The notes under the pieces were generated by a model that was not told where the DNA came from, made no database searches, and saw only the letters and a program-made list of their open reading frames with translations. From Cupriavidus consociatus (GTDB taxonomy: Bacteria; Pseudomonadota; Gammaproteobacteria; Burkholderiales; Burkholderiaceae): DNA of 64,000 nt. The DNA lies in NCBI RefSeq assembly GCF_017814975.1, contig NZ_JAGIQA010000014.1:62001-126000 (forward strand), read 5' to 3'. Shown here in pieces: positions 16,819-25,561 of this stretch (position 1 is its first letter; each line of letters starts with the position of its first letter). The translations under genes and the position numbers were made by a program.

Positions 16819-17544
16819 ATGGCCAATCCCGCGCAAGACCATACGCCCGCCGCCGACGCGGGCGCCCTTCCCGCCCGAGCCTACCGGCTGGGTATCCTCG
16901 GCGGCACCTTCGACCCGCCCCATATCGGCCACCTGGCGCTGGCGCGGCTGTGCATCGACCACCTGGGCCTGGACGAGCTGGTGTGGATCCCCACCGGCCA
17001 GTCGTGGCAGAAGGGAACCGACGTGACGCCCGCCGCGGACCGCCTGGCCATGACCGAACTGGCCGCAGCCGCCCTGGGCGACACCGGCGCCAGGGTCCGC
17101 GTCAGCCGCATGGAAGTCGACCGTGCCGGCCCCAGCTACACCATCGATACCGTGCGCCACCTGCGCGACGAGTACGGCCCCCAGGCCTCGCTGTGCTGGC
17201 TGATGGGCGCTGACCAGTTGCTGCGCCTGCACACCTGGCACGGCTGGCAGGAACTGTTCGCGCACGTCCACCTGTGCACCGCCACCCGCCCGCGCTTCGA
17301 ACTGGCCGCGCTGGAAGGCCCGGTGCTGGAAGCGCTGTCGCAGCGCCAGGCCGACACGACCCTGATACAATGCACGCCCTCCGGCCGGATGTGGATCGAC
17401 CAGACGCTCGCCGTCGACCTGTCTTCCACCCACCTGCGCCAGCGCCTGGCGGCCGGCCAACCCGCAGATGACCAACTGCCGCCGGGCGTGGCACACTACA
17501 TCGCCAGCCACGGGCTGTACCGCGACGCCCCGGCCAGGGCCTGA
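16819..17544 (+). CDS. nadD: Nicotinate-nucleotide adenylyltransferase
   Basis: Adenylates nicotinate mononucleotide in NAD synthesis. 241 residues with the nucleotidyltransferase motif GGTFDPPHIGHL (28-39) and the C-terminal LSSTHLRQRL (ISSTxxR-type). About 25 extra N-terminal residues precede the core, rich in Pro and Ala. An extended -10 (TGATACAAT, 17363-17371) inside the gene could start an rsfS transcript. It shares no obvious control with the nic genes, although both use nicotinate-derived compounds. Confidence 0.96.
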   Translation: MANPAQDHTPAADAGALPARAYRLGILGGTFDPPHIGHLALARLCIDHLGLDELVWIPTGQSWQKGTDVTPAADRLAMTELAAAALGDTGARVRVSRMEVDRAGPSYTIDTVRHLRDEYGPQASLCWLMGADQLLRLHTWHGWQELFAHVHLCTATRPRFELAALEGPVLEALSQRQADTTLIQCTPSGRMWIDQTLAVDLSSTHLRQRLAAGQPADDQLPPGVAHYIASHGLYRDAPARA

Positions 17545-17604
17545 CCCGGTTGCCCGCAACCGGCGCCCACCACCCAACCGATCTCAGCTGAACAAGAAGA
17601 CACC

Positions 17605-18375
17605 ATGGATATTCGTAAACTGCAACGCGCCATCGTCGACGGCCTCGAGGATGTCAAAGCGCAGGACATCAAGGTGTACGACACCAGCCACCTGACCGAG
17701 CTGTTCGACCGGGTGGTGATTGCCAGCGGGACGTCCAACCGCCAGACCAAGGCGCTGGCAGCGTCGGTGCGGGACACGGTGAAGGAAGCCGGCGGCCATA
17801 TCGTGGCGGTCGAAGGCCTGGAGACGGGCGAATGGGTGCTGGTCGACTGCGGCGACGCCGTGGTCCACATCCTGCAGCCGCAGCTGCGCCTGTACTACAA
17901 CCTGGAAGAGATCTGGGGCGACAAGCCGGTGCGCATGAAGCTGGCCACCGGTGCCCGCGGCCTGGCCAAGGCCAGCGAGCCGATGGATGAGGACGAGGAC
18001 GAAGTCCCGGCCGCGCGCGGCACGCGCCGCGCCAGCAGCCTGCGTCCGGCACTGGCCCGCCTGCCCGAAGGCATGAAGGAGCCGTCGCCGCCGATGGGCC
18101 ACGAGGACACCGACCCGGACGCCATCGCCACGGTGCGCAAGCCGGCGCGCAAGACTGCCACCAAGACGGCGGTCAAGACGGCAGCCACCAAGACGGCGGG
18201 CACCCGCGCCGCCGCGCCGCGCAAGACCGCCGCCGGCACCACCGCGCGCAAGACTGCAACCAGGACGGCGACGAAAACCGCCACTAAGACGGCCACGAAG
18301 GCCGCTGGCAAGACGGCCACCAAGACCGTGGCAGCCAAGCCGGCCGCGCGCAAGCGCACCACCCGCTCGGCCTGA
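17605..18375 (+). CDS. rsfS: Ribosomal silencing factor RsfS with histone-H1-like tail
   Basis: RsfS binds ribosomal protein L14 and blocks 30S-50S joining in starvation. Residues 1-~112 are the complete RsfS core (MDIRKLQRAI, YDTSHLTELFD, LVDCGDAVVHIL, YYNLEEIWGD). The protein is 256 residues, about twice the usual length. After an acidic linker (DEDEDE) residues ~170-256 are a Lys/Thr/Ala repeat (KTATKTA-type) like histone-H1-type bacterial DNA-binding proteins. No frameshift separates the parts. The tail could bind rRNA or DNA; that is inference. Confidence 0.93.
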   Translation: MDIRKLQRAIVDGLEDVKAQDIKVYDTSHLTELFDRVVIASGTSNRQTKALAASVRDTVKEAGGHIVAVEGLETGEWVLVDCGDAVVHILQPQLRLYYNLEEIWGDKPVRMKLATGARGLAKASEPMDEDEDEVPAARGTRRASSLRPALARLPEGMKEPSPPMGHEDTDPDAIATVRKPARKTATKTAVKTAATKTAGTRAAAPRKTAAGTTARKTATRTATKTATKTATKAAGKTATKTVAAKPAARKRTTRSA

Positions 18376-18446
18376 TGCCGCGGCGCGCGGCCGCCTGACG
18401 GCCGCGTCGCCTGCACTGGCCCCCGCACCGCCGTAAATCCGCCCCC

Positions 18447-18926
18447 ATGCAACTGGTAATCGTGGCCGTCGGCCACAAGATGCCCGCCTGGATCGAAACC
18501 GGCTTCAACGAGTATGCCAAGCGCATGCCGCCCGAGCTGCGCATCGAGCTGCGCGAGGTCAAGCCGGAAGCCCGCTCGTCCAGCAACAACGCCACCACCG
18601 TGATGCAGCGCGAAGCCGCGCGCATCGACACCGTGCTGGGCTCGCTGTCGAAGCAGTGCCGCATCGTCGCGCTGGATGAACGCGGCAGAGACTTCACCAC
18701 CGTGCAACTGGCTGCGCAGCTGACCGACTGGCAGCGCGAGGGCGGCGATGTCGCCTTCCTGATCGGCGGCGCCGACGGCCTCGACCCGGCGCTGAAGGCG
18801 CGCGCCAATACGCTGATCCGCCTGTCCAGCCTGACGCTGCCGCACGGCATGGTGCGCGTGCTGCTGGCCGAGCAGCTGTACCGGGCCTGGTCGGTCACGC
18901 AGAACCACCCCTACCACCGCGCCTGA
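18447..18926 (+). CDS. rlmH: 23S rRNA pseudouridine-1915 N3-methyltransferase
   Basis: SPOUT-class methyltransferase acting on 70S ribosomes at helix 69. 159 residues, the usual size, with the SAM-knot segment AFLIGGADGLDP and the C-terminal LLAEQLYRAWSVTQNHPYH. It sits directly after rsfS as in most proteobacteria, which supports both calls. The 71-bp gap before it contains a CGCGGCC/GGCCGCG hairpin. Confidence 0.97.
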   Translation: MQLVIVAVGHKMPAWIETGFNEYAKRMPPELRIELREVKPEARSSSNNATTVMQREAARIDTVLGSLSKQCRIVALDERGRDFTTVQLAAQLTDWQREGGDVAFLIGGADGLDPALKARANTLIRLSSLTLPHGMVRVLLAEQLYRAWSVTQNHPYHRA

Positions 18927-18950
18927 CACGGAATGCGCCGCCGCGGGCGT

Positions 18951-18985
18951 TACAATTCACGCCGCTGCCGGCCCGCCGCCGGCAG
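18951..18985 (+). promoter_or_regulatory. maf promoter -10 and immediate 5' hairpin
   Basis: TACAAT (18951-18956) is followed nine bases later by a perfect 8-bp hairpin, CTGCCGGC (18965-18972) with GCCGGCAG (18978-18985). With a start site near 18963 the transcript would begin with this hairpin. Confidence 0.4.
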
Positions 18986-19018
18986 GTCCCGATACCCTCG
19001 CCTGCCCCGCCTGCCGCG

Positions 19019-19621
19019 ATGCACGACTACCTCTACCTCGCCTCCCAAAGCCCGCGCCGCCGCGAACTGCTGACCCAGCTGGGCGTACGCTACGAGTTGC
19101 TGCTTGCTGCTGACGACGAGGATGCCGAAGCGCTGGAAGCCGTCCTGTCCGGCGAAACTCCCGACGACTACGTGCAGCGCGTCTGCGCGCTGAAGGCCGA
19201 GGCCGCGCTGCGGCGCCGCGAGCGCCGGGCCCTGCCCGATGCGCCGGTACTGACCTCCGACACCACCGTCTGCCTGGGCGGCCGCATCCTCGGCAAACCC
19301 GACGATGCCGCCGATGCGCAGGCCATGCTGGCCGCGCTGGCCGGCAGCACGCACCGCGTGCTCACGGCGGTCACGGTGGTCTCCACCCTCGGCATGCACC
19401 ATGCGCTGTCGGTCTCCGAAGTGACCTTCCGCCCGCTGCAGCCGGACGAGATCGCGCGCTACGTCGCCAGCGGCGAGCCCCTCGGCAAGGCCGGCGCATA
19501 CGGGATCCAGGGCCGTGCGGCCGAATTCGTCGAGCGTATCGCCGGCAGCTATTCAGGTATCATGGGCTTGCCCTTGTTTGAGACGGCGGCGTTACTTCGC
19601 CAGGCCCGCCTGCAGTTCTGA
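19019..19621 (+). CDS. maf: Maf-family nucleoside triphosphate pyrophosphatase
   Basis: House-cleaning enzyme hydrolysing non-canonical or pyrimidine NTPs; the YhdE-type (dTTP/UTP) subgroup is likely. 200 residues with the N-terminal SQSPRRRELL signature, TSDTTVCLGGRILGKP and the YGIQGRAAEFVERI block. It sits between rlmH and rng, a conserved order (rsfS-rlmH-maf-rng). Confidence 0.94.
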   Translation: MHDYLYLASQSPRRRELLTQLGVRYELLLAADDEDAEALEAVLSGETPDDYVQRVCALKAEAALRRRERRALPDAPVLTSDTTVCLGGRILGKPDDAADAQAMLAALAGSTHRVLTAVTVVSTLGMHHALSVSEVTFRPLQPDEIARYVASGEPLGKAGAYGIQGRAAEFVERIAGSYSGIMGLPLFETAALLRQARLQF

Positions 19622-19723
19622 GCCTCGGCCCTGCCGCCGGCCAGGACAAGACCCCGCCGCGCCGGGCAACCCCGCCGGGCAACCCCATTACCGCCGGACC
19701 ACCGGCGACCGCGTTTCACCGCT

Positions 19724-21190
19724 ATGACTGAAGACATCCTCGTCAACATCACGCCCCAGGAGACGCGCGTTGCCATCGTGCAGCAGGCCGCCGTCCAGGA
19801 ACTGCACGTCGAACGCACGCTCACGCGCGGACTGGTCGGCAATATCTACCTGGGCAAGGTGGTGCGCGTGCTGCCCGGCATGCAGTCCGCCTTCATTGAC
19901 ATCGGCCTGGAGCGCGCCGCGTTCCTGCACGTGGCTGATATCTGGCACCCGCGCGACAACGACCGCAACGGCGGTACCCCGCAGCTGGCGATCGAGAAGA
20001 CCCTGTTCGAAGGCCAGGCGTTGATGGTGCAGGTGATCAAGGATCCGATCGGCACCAAGGGCGCACGGTTGTCCACGCAGGTGAGCATTGCCGGCCGCAC
20101 GCTGGTGTACCTGCCGCAGGACCCGCATATCGGCATCTCGCAGCGCATCGAAGGCGAAGTGGATCGCGAAGCGCTGCGCAGCCGCGTGCAGGGCCTGGTG
20201 CCGGCCGACGAGCGCGGCGGCTTTATCGTGCGCACCATTGCCGAAGAAGCGACCGACGAGGAACTCGGCAACGACATCGCCTATCTGCGCAAGATCTGGG
20301 GCGCGATCCGCCAGAACGCCACCACGCAGCCGGCACCGGCGCTGCTCTACCAGGACCTGAACCTGGCCCAGCGCGTGCTGCGCGATTTCATCAACGACGC
20401 CACCGGCGTGATCCAGATCGACTCGCGCGAGAACTACCAGATGCTGGTGGAGTTCGCCAAGGAGTACACGCCCGCGGTGCTGTCGCGGCTGTCGCACTAC
20501 ACCGGCGAGCGGCCGATCTTCGACCTGTTCAATATCGACGCAGAGATCGAGAAGGCGCTGTCGCGCCGGGTCGACCTGAAGTCAGGCGGCTACCTGATGA
20601 TCGACCAGACCGAGGCGATGACGACAATCGACGTCAACACCGGCGGCTACGTGGGCGCGCGCAATTTCGACGACACCATCTTCAAGACCAACCTGGAGGC
20701 GGCCCATACCATCGCGCGGCAGCTGCGGCTGCGCAACCTCGGCGGCATCATCATCATCGATTTCATCGATATGGAGAATGCCGAGCACCGCGAAGCGGTC
20801 CTTTCCGAACTCAAGCGCGCGCTGTCGCGCGATCGCACCCGCATCACGGTCAATAACTTCTCGCAGCTCGGGCTGGTAGAGATGACGCGCAAGCGCACGC
20901 GCGAATCGCTGGCGCACGTGCTGTGCGAGCAGTGTCCGGTGTGCCAGGGCAAGGGCCAGGTCAAGACGCCGCGCACGGTGTGCTACGACATCCTGCGCGA
21001 GATCATGCGCGAATCGCGCCAGTTCAATCCGCGCGAATTCCGCATCCTGGCCTCGCAGGAAGTCATCGACCTGTTCCTGGAAGAGGAAAGCCAGCACCTG
21101 GCGATGCTCGGCGATTTCATCGGCAAGCCGATCTCCTTGCAGGTCGAATCGACCTTCCACCAGGAGCAGTACGACATTATTTTGATGTAG
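19724..21190 (+). CDS. rng: Ribonuclease G
   Basis: Single-strand endoribonuclease maturing 16S rRNA 5' ends and decaying some mRNAs. 488 residues, full length: the S1-like domain at ~35-125, the catalytic core with ATGVIQIDS and TTIDVNTGGYVG, IDFIDME, and the C-terminal CEQCPVCQGKG zinc-link. Unlike RNase E it has no long C-terminal scaffold. Starts 102 bp after maf. Confidence 0.96.
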   Translation: MTEDILVNITPQETRVAIVQQAAVQELHVERTLTRGLVGNIYLGKVVRVLPGMQSAFIDIGLERAAFLHVADIWHPRDNDRNGGTPQLAIEKTLFEGQALMVQVIKDPIGTKGARLSTQVSIAGRTLVYLPQDPHIGISQRIEGEVDREALRSRVQGLVPADERGGFIVRTIAEEATDEELGNDIAYLRKIWGAIRQNATTQPAPALLYQDLNLAQRVLRDFINDATGVIQIDSRENYQMLVEFAKEYTPAVLSRLSHYTGERPIFDLFNIDAEIEKALSRRVDLKSGGYLMIDQTEAMTTIDVNTGGYVGARNFDDTIFKTNLEAAHTIARQLRLRNLGGIIIIDFIDMENAEHREAVLSELKRALSRDRTRITVNNFSQLGLVEMTRKRTRESLAHVLCEQCPVCQGKGQVKTPRTVCYDILREIMRESRQFNPREFRILASQEVIDLFLEEESQHLAMLGDFIGKPISLQVESTFHQEQYDIILM

Positions 21191-21289
21191 TCCTGGCCTG
21201 ACACCAGGCTGGGGGATGGTCCTACTCCTAATTCGTCTTCGATCCGCTATAACTAAGCGAAGGTTGAGGGTTGCGAGAAGGAGTCCGGC

Positions 21290-21802
21290 ATGAACGCCAC
21301 GAAACATGGGGCCTGCCTGCTGGCCGTCCTGCTGGGCACCGCCTGCGTGCCGCTGCCGATCGCGCAGCACCGGCCACCCCCACCGCCCCCCGCCGCACCG
21401 GTTGCCGCAGCGCCGCCCCCGAAGGCACGCGCGGCGCCGATCGCAGCCAAGACCATCACCATTGCCGGCGCATGCAAGCGCACCGAGGAGGACGGTTTCC
21501 GCGAGGACGCGCTGATGGATGTCACCGCCAACAAGGTGGAGGCGTTGAAATGGAAACTGTGGGTGTCGCGGCGCGGCAGCTGCGAGTTCAACCTGGTCCA
21601 GTTCCGGCAGGTACGCACGACGCCGCACATCGAACTCCAGGCCATCGACGGGAGCCAGTGCAAGCTGCTGGTATGGCAGGACCCGCGCCGCGTGACGCTG
21701 GCGCATAACCGCTGCGAGAAGTACTGCACGCCGGGCATCTACGAGCAGGCCTGGCCGGTGCTGTTCGACCCCAAGAGCGGGAATTGCGCCGAGGTGCGCT
21801 GA
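21290..21802 (+). CDS. Cys-rich lipoprotein of unknown function
   Basis: 170 residues. The N-terminus is a lipoprotein signal ending LLGTAC, so Cys19 would be lipidated. A Pro/Ala-rich linker (~20-55) follows, then a globular part with six cysteines that could form disulfides (ACKRTEED, GSCEFN, SQCKLL, NRCEKYC, GNCAEV). I do not recognise a family. It has a good Shine-Dalgarno (AAGGAG) and TATAAC at 21248 as a possible -10. It probably sits in the outer membrane facing the periplasm. Confidence 0.75.
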   Translation: MNATKHGACLLAVLLGTACVPLPIAQHRPPPPPPAAPVAAAPPPKARAAPIAAKTITIAGACKRTEEDGFREDALMDVTANKVEALKWKLWVSRRGSCEFNLVQFRQVRTTPHIELQAIDGSQCKLLVWQDPRRVTLAHNRCEKYCTPGIYEQAWPVLFDPKSGNCAEVR

Positions 21803-21822
21803 GCTTCCCCGGCGCGCCGGCT

Positions 21823-22413
21823 CTATTTCGCCTTGGCCACGCGGCCCATCAGGTAGAACTCGTCGTTCGGGCGCATGCTGATGGTGTTGGCCATCCGGTT
21901 CGACAGCCCGAAGAACGCGGTGATCGCGGCAATGTCCCACGCGTCTTCGTCAGAAAACCCGTGCTCGCGCAGCGCGGCAAAATCCGCGTCGCCGACTTCA
22001 TGCGACGCCTCGCACACCTTCATCGCAAAATCGAGCATGGCCCGCTGGCGCGGCGGGATATCGGCCTTCAGATAGTTCACCGCCACCTGGTCCGCCACCA
22101 GCGGCTTCTTCTCGTAGATGCGCAGGATCGCGCCATGCGCCACCACGCAATACAGGCATTGGTTGGCGCCGGAAGTGGCCACCACGATCATCTCGCGTTC
22201 CCCCTTGGTCAGGCCGCCATCCTTCAGCATCAACGCGTCGTGGTAGGCGAAGAAGGCACGGAATTCGTCGGGGCGGTGCGCCAGCGCAAGGAAGACATTG
22301 GGGACAAAGCCGGCCTTGTCCTGGACTTCCAGGATGCGGGTACGGATGTCGTCGGGGAGGTCTTTGAGCGCGGGGACGGGGTAGCGGCTGATCGGGAAAG
22401 CGGTGTCGGGCAT
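21823..22413 (-). CDS. AhpD-like peroxidase-related protein
   Basis: 196-residue carboxymuconolactone-decarboxylase/AhpD-fold protein. The redox-active CxxC with downstream His is C86-L-Y-C89-VVAH93. The length and flanking sequence (EREMIVVATSGANQC, AITAFFGLSNRMAN) fit the uncharacterised peroxidase-related subfamily. Likely acts in peroxide defence with a thiol partner, but the reductant and substrate are unknown. Monocistronic; convergent with the lipoprotein gene (20-bp gap). Confidence 0.85.
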   Translation of the reverse strand: MPDTAFPISRYPVPALKDLPDDIRTRILEVQDKAGFVPNVFLALAHRPDEFRAFFAYHDALMLKDGGLTKGEREMIVVATSGANQCLYCVVAHGAILRIYEKKPLVADQVAVNYLKADIPPRQRAMLDFAMKVCEASHEVGDADFAALREHGFSDEDAWDIAAITAFFGLSNRMANTISMRPNDEFYLMGRVAKAK

Positions 22414-22625
22414 GGTTGTCTCCTGTTGGCGATGCGTTCTGGCCGGCTGTGTCGTCCTTAATTCTTGTGTCCGGGTACTGCTTTAAAGTCTACCGGATCG
22501 CCGGCACAAGGCCGGGCTCAATGTTGCTCATGCATCGCAAAACCAGATGCCCGCTGGATAAGGCATACTACGTCCCTTCCTGAACAAGGCGAGCGCCCCC
22601 TGGCTGCCTGCGCCAACCCTTCCCG

Positions 22626-23612
22626 ATGAAACGCATTCTCATCGTCAAGCTGACCTCGCTGGGCGACATGGTATTCACGCTGCCGCTGGTCGCCGACCTG
22701 CAGCGCGCGTTCCCCGGCGTCAAGATCGACTGGATCGCCGACTCCTACTGCGCCGACGTGCCGCGCTGGAACCCCAATATCGAGCGTGTCATCGCCGCGC
22801 CGCTGCGCAACTTCAAAAAGGCACGCAGCTGGGCCGGGCTGCGGGAGATCTTCAGCGCACTGCGCGAATTGCGCCGCGAGAAGTACGATGCGGTGCTGGA
22901 CGTCCATGGCGTCTACAAGAGCGCGATCGTGACACGGCTGGCGCGTACGCGGCACCGGTGGGGCTATCCGGTGGCGGAGCTGGGCGAAAGTGGTGCGCGC
23001 TTTGGCTATAACCACGTGTTCCAGCCCGTGATCGAAGAGGATTGCGCCAGGCAACGCATGCGCCGCGCGGTCAGCCGCGCTTTCGGCTACGAACTCACCA
23101 AGGAAATGCACTACGGCCTGGAGATGTCCGCGGACACACCCGCCCCCGCGGCAAAGGGCCCGTACGCGATGCTGTTCCACGCCACCTCGAGCGAAGAGAA
23201 GAAATGGCCGATCGCTGACTGGATTGCCGTGGGCAGCGCGATCTCCGCACGCGGCCTGCGCGTGCTGGTGCCGTGGGGCAACGATGCCGAACGCAAGGAA
23301 GCCGAAACGATCGCGGCAAGCGTGCCCGCTGCGGAAGTGATGCCGCGCCTGAGCATCACCGGGCTGGCGCAGGTGGTGGGCAAGTCGTCCCTGGTGGTTG
23401 GCATGGACACGGGCTTCGTGCATATCGCCGATGCGATGCGCCGCCCGACCGTGCTGCTTTTCACGACCACCTCGCGCGAGTTGTATGGCGTCAACACGCC
23501 GGGCCGCGCGGTCTCGATGGGCGGGCATGGCGTGGTGCCGACGCGTGAGCAGGTGCTCGCGGCCATCGACGAAGTGATGGCGCAGCAGCCGCCGGTGGCG
23601 TCGCCCAGCTGA
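22626..23612 (+). CDS. waaC: Lipopolysaccharide heptosyltransferase I
   Basis: Adds the first heptose to Kdo of the LPS inner core. 328-residue GT9 enzyme beginning MKRILIVKLTSLGDMVFTLP, with the acceptor/donor block PYAMLFHATSSEEKKWP and the ADP-heptose site GMDTGFVHIADAM. Its donor substrate is made by hldA and hldD at 55-57 kb. Convergent with msbA and separated from it by a bidirectional terminator. The 22414-22625 gap shows no clear promoter. Confidence 0.94.
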   Translation: MKRILIVKLTSLGDMVFTLPLVADLQRAFPGVKIDWIADSYCADVPRWNPNIERVIAAPLRNFKKARSWAGLREIFSALRELRREKYDAVLDVHGVYKSAIVTRLARTRHRWGYPVAELGESGARFGYNHVFQPVIEEDCARQRMRRAVSRAFGYELTKEMHYGLEMSADTPAPAAKGPYAMLFHATSSEEKKWPIADWIAVGSAISARGLRVLVPWGNDAERKEAETIAASVPAAEVMPRLSITGLAQVVGKSSLVVGMDTGFVHIADAMRRPTVLLFTTTSRELYGVNTPGRAVSMGGHGVVPTREQVLAAIDEVMAQQPPVASPS

Positions 23613-23633
23613 GCGGCTGCAAGCAGCAAAACG

Positions 23634-23677
23634 AAAAAAGGGGCCGGCACGATACCCGACGTGCCGGCCCCTTTTTT
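23634..23677. terminator. Bidirectional terminator, waaC / msbA
   Basis: Perfect 12-bp stem GGGGCCGGCACG/CGTGCCGGCCCC with an 8-nt loop, six A before and six T after. It can stop transcription from both converging genes. Confidence 0.95.
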
Positions 23678-23713
23678 CTCATGGCCGCGGCAGGATCGCC
23701 GCGCCACCGTCCT

Positions 23714-25489
23714 TTACTGGGTCGCGAACTGGATCCGGTGCAAACCGGCGTAGAGGCCGTTGGCCGCCAGCAGTTCGGCGTGGGTACCCTGCTCCGCGAC
23801 GCGCCCATGGTCGAGCACGGCGATCCGGTCGGCATTCTCGATGGTCGACAGCCGGTGCGCGATCACCAGCGTGGTCCGGCCCTTCATCAGCTCTTCCAGC
23901 GCCGCCTGCACCTGGCGTTCCGATTCCGAATCCAGCGCGGAGGTGGCCTCGTCCAGGATCAGGATCGGAGCATCCTTGTAAAGCGCCCGGGCGATTGCCA
24001 GGCGCTGGCGCTGGCCACCGGACAGCTTCATGCCGTTGTCGCCGATATTGGTGTTCAGCCCCTCAGGCAATCCCTTGACGGTCTCGGTCAGGTACGCCGC
24101 CGCCAGCGCACGCTGCACGCGCGCCATGTCGATCTCGGTCTCGCCATGCGCGCCATACGCCACGTTGGCGGCAACCGTATCATTGAACAGCACCACGTCC
24201 TGGCTGACAAAGGCGATCTGGTTGCGCAGGTCCTTCAATGCCAGCTCGCTCAGCGGCGCGCCGTCCAGCAGGATGCGCCCTTCGGTCGGGTCGAAGAAGC
24301 GCGGTACCAGGTTGACCAGCGTGGTCTTGCCGCTGCCCGACGGCCCCACCAGCGCCACCACCTCGCCCGGGCTCACGCGCAGGTCGATCTGCTGCAGCGC
24401 GGGCCGCTGTGCCTCGCCATAGCGGAAGCCGACGCCCTCGAAGGCCAGTTCGCCGCGCACGCGGCCGATAGCCTTGCCACCATCCTGCGGCTCGACCGGC
24501 TCGTCGATCAGCCGGAAGATCATCTCGGCGGCGGTAATGCCGCGCGTCAGCGGCTGGTTGATGTCGGTCAGGTGCTTGAGCGGCGAGATCAGCAGCAGCA
24601 TCGCCATCACGAAGCCGGTAAAGCCGCCCACGGTAGTCTGGTTGCCCTGGGCCTGCACCATCGCAATGGTAATGATCACCGACAGTGCCAGCGCAGCCAG
24701 GAACGCCGTGACCGGCTGGTTCAGGCCGCCGGCCACCGCCATGCGCATCGAGTAATTCTTCAGCCGCTCGGCCACGATGCGGAAGCGCGACAGCTCGTAC
24801 TGCTCGCCGCCATGCAGCTTGACCACCTTGTAGCCGCCAACCGCCTCTTCCACCACATAGGCAGCGTTGTTGGTGTAGGTCTGGTGGTCGCGGTTGAGCT
24901 TGCGCAGCCGGCGGTTGATCTTCGACATCAGATAGCCGATCACCGGCAGGATCACCGCCACGATCAGCGTCAGGCGCCAGTTGGTATAGAAGAGGTAGAT
25001 CAGCAGCGCCACGACCGTCAGGGAATCGCGCACCAGCGTGATGAACACGCTGGTCAGGATCTGCAGCACCTGGTTGACCTCGAAGATCACCGCATTGATC
25101 AGCGATGCGGCCGTGTTGCGGTGGAAGAACCCCGCCGGCGCATGCAGCAGGCGCTCGAACATCTGCATGCGCATCTTCAGCAGCACGCGGTTCGAGATCA
25201 GGTTCAGCAGGTAGCCGGAAGCGAACTGCGCCACACCCCGGATCAGCGCCACGCCGGTCAGGATGGCAGGCACATGCCACAGCGTGCCGGCGTAGTCGCC
25301 ACCGAAACCCTTGTCGAGCAAATCGTTGACGACCTTGGGGATCACCCCTTCACTGGCCGCAACCACCGCCATGGCGATGATGGCGCCGACAAAGACGCGC
25401 AGCTCTGGGCGCAGGTAAGACCAGAGCCGGCTGGCCATGCTGGAGGGCACGGTGGAGCCGGGTGAGATGGGCGGTTTGGATGTGGTCAC
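23714..25489 (-). CDS. msbA: Lipid A export ATP-binding/permease MsbA
   Basis: Flips lipid A-core across the inner membrane. A 591-residue half-transporter: six membrane helices (~30-320) then an ATPase domain with Walker A GPSGSGKTTL (~382), signature LSGGQRQRLAIARAL and Walker B ILILDEATSALD. It is the third gene of a leftward group with the O-antigen ligase and GT25 genes, 72 bp after the latter. That context supports LPS transport over other ABC exporters. Confidence 0.95.
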   Translation of the reverse strand: MTTSKPPISPGSTVPSSMASRLWSYLRPELRVFVGAIIAMAVVAASEGVIPKVVNDLLDKGFGGDYAGTLWHVPAILTGVALIRGVAQFASGYLLNLISNRVLLKMRMQMFERLLHAPAGFFHRNTAASLINAVIFEVNQVLQILTSVFITLVRDSLTVVALLIYLFYTNWRLTLIVAVILPVIGYLMSKINRRLRKLNRDHQTYTNNAAYVVEEAVGGYKVVKLHGGEQYELSRFRIVAERLKNYSMRMAVAGGLNQPVTAFLAALALSVIITIAMVQAQGNQTTVGGFTGFVMAMLLLISPLKHLTDINQPLTRGITAAEMIFRLIDEPVEPQDGGKAIGRVRGELAFEGVGFRYGEAQRPALQQIDLRVSPGEVVALVGPSGSGKTTLVNLVPRFFDPTEGRILLDGAPLSELALKDLRNQIAFVSQDVVLFNDTVAANVAYGAHGETEIDMARVQRALAAAYLTETVKGLPEGLNTNIGDNGMKLSGGQRQRLAIARALYKDAPILILDEATSALDSESERQVQAALEELMKGRTTLVIAHRLSTIENADRIAVLDHGRVAEQGTHAELLAANGLYAGLHRIQFATQ

Positions 25490-25561
25490 TGAATGTCTTT
25501 CTGCTTTCTGTGTGAGTGCGCCGTCAGGGCTGGTCCGGCATCTGGCGCGGCGGCCTGGCCC

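Noticed and set aside
18121..18372. KTATKTA repeat in rsfS as a possible frameshift or separate gene
   Set aside because: The reading frame is continuous from the RsfS core, and the repeat has no start codon with a ribosome site of its own.
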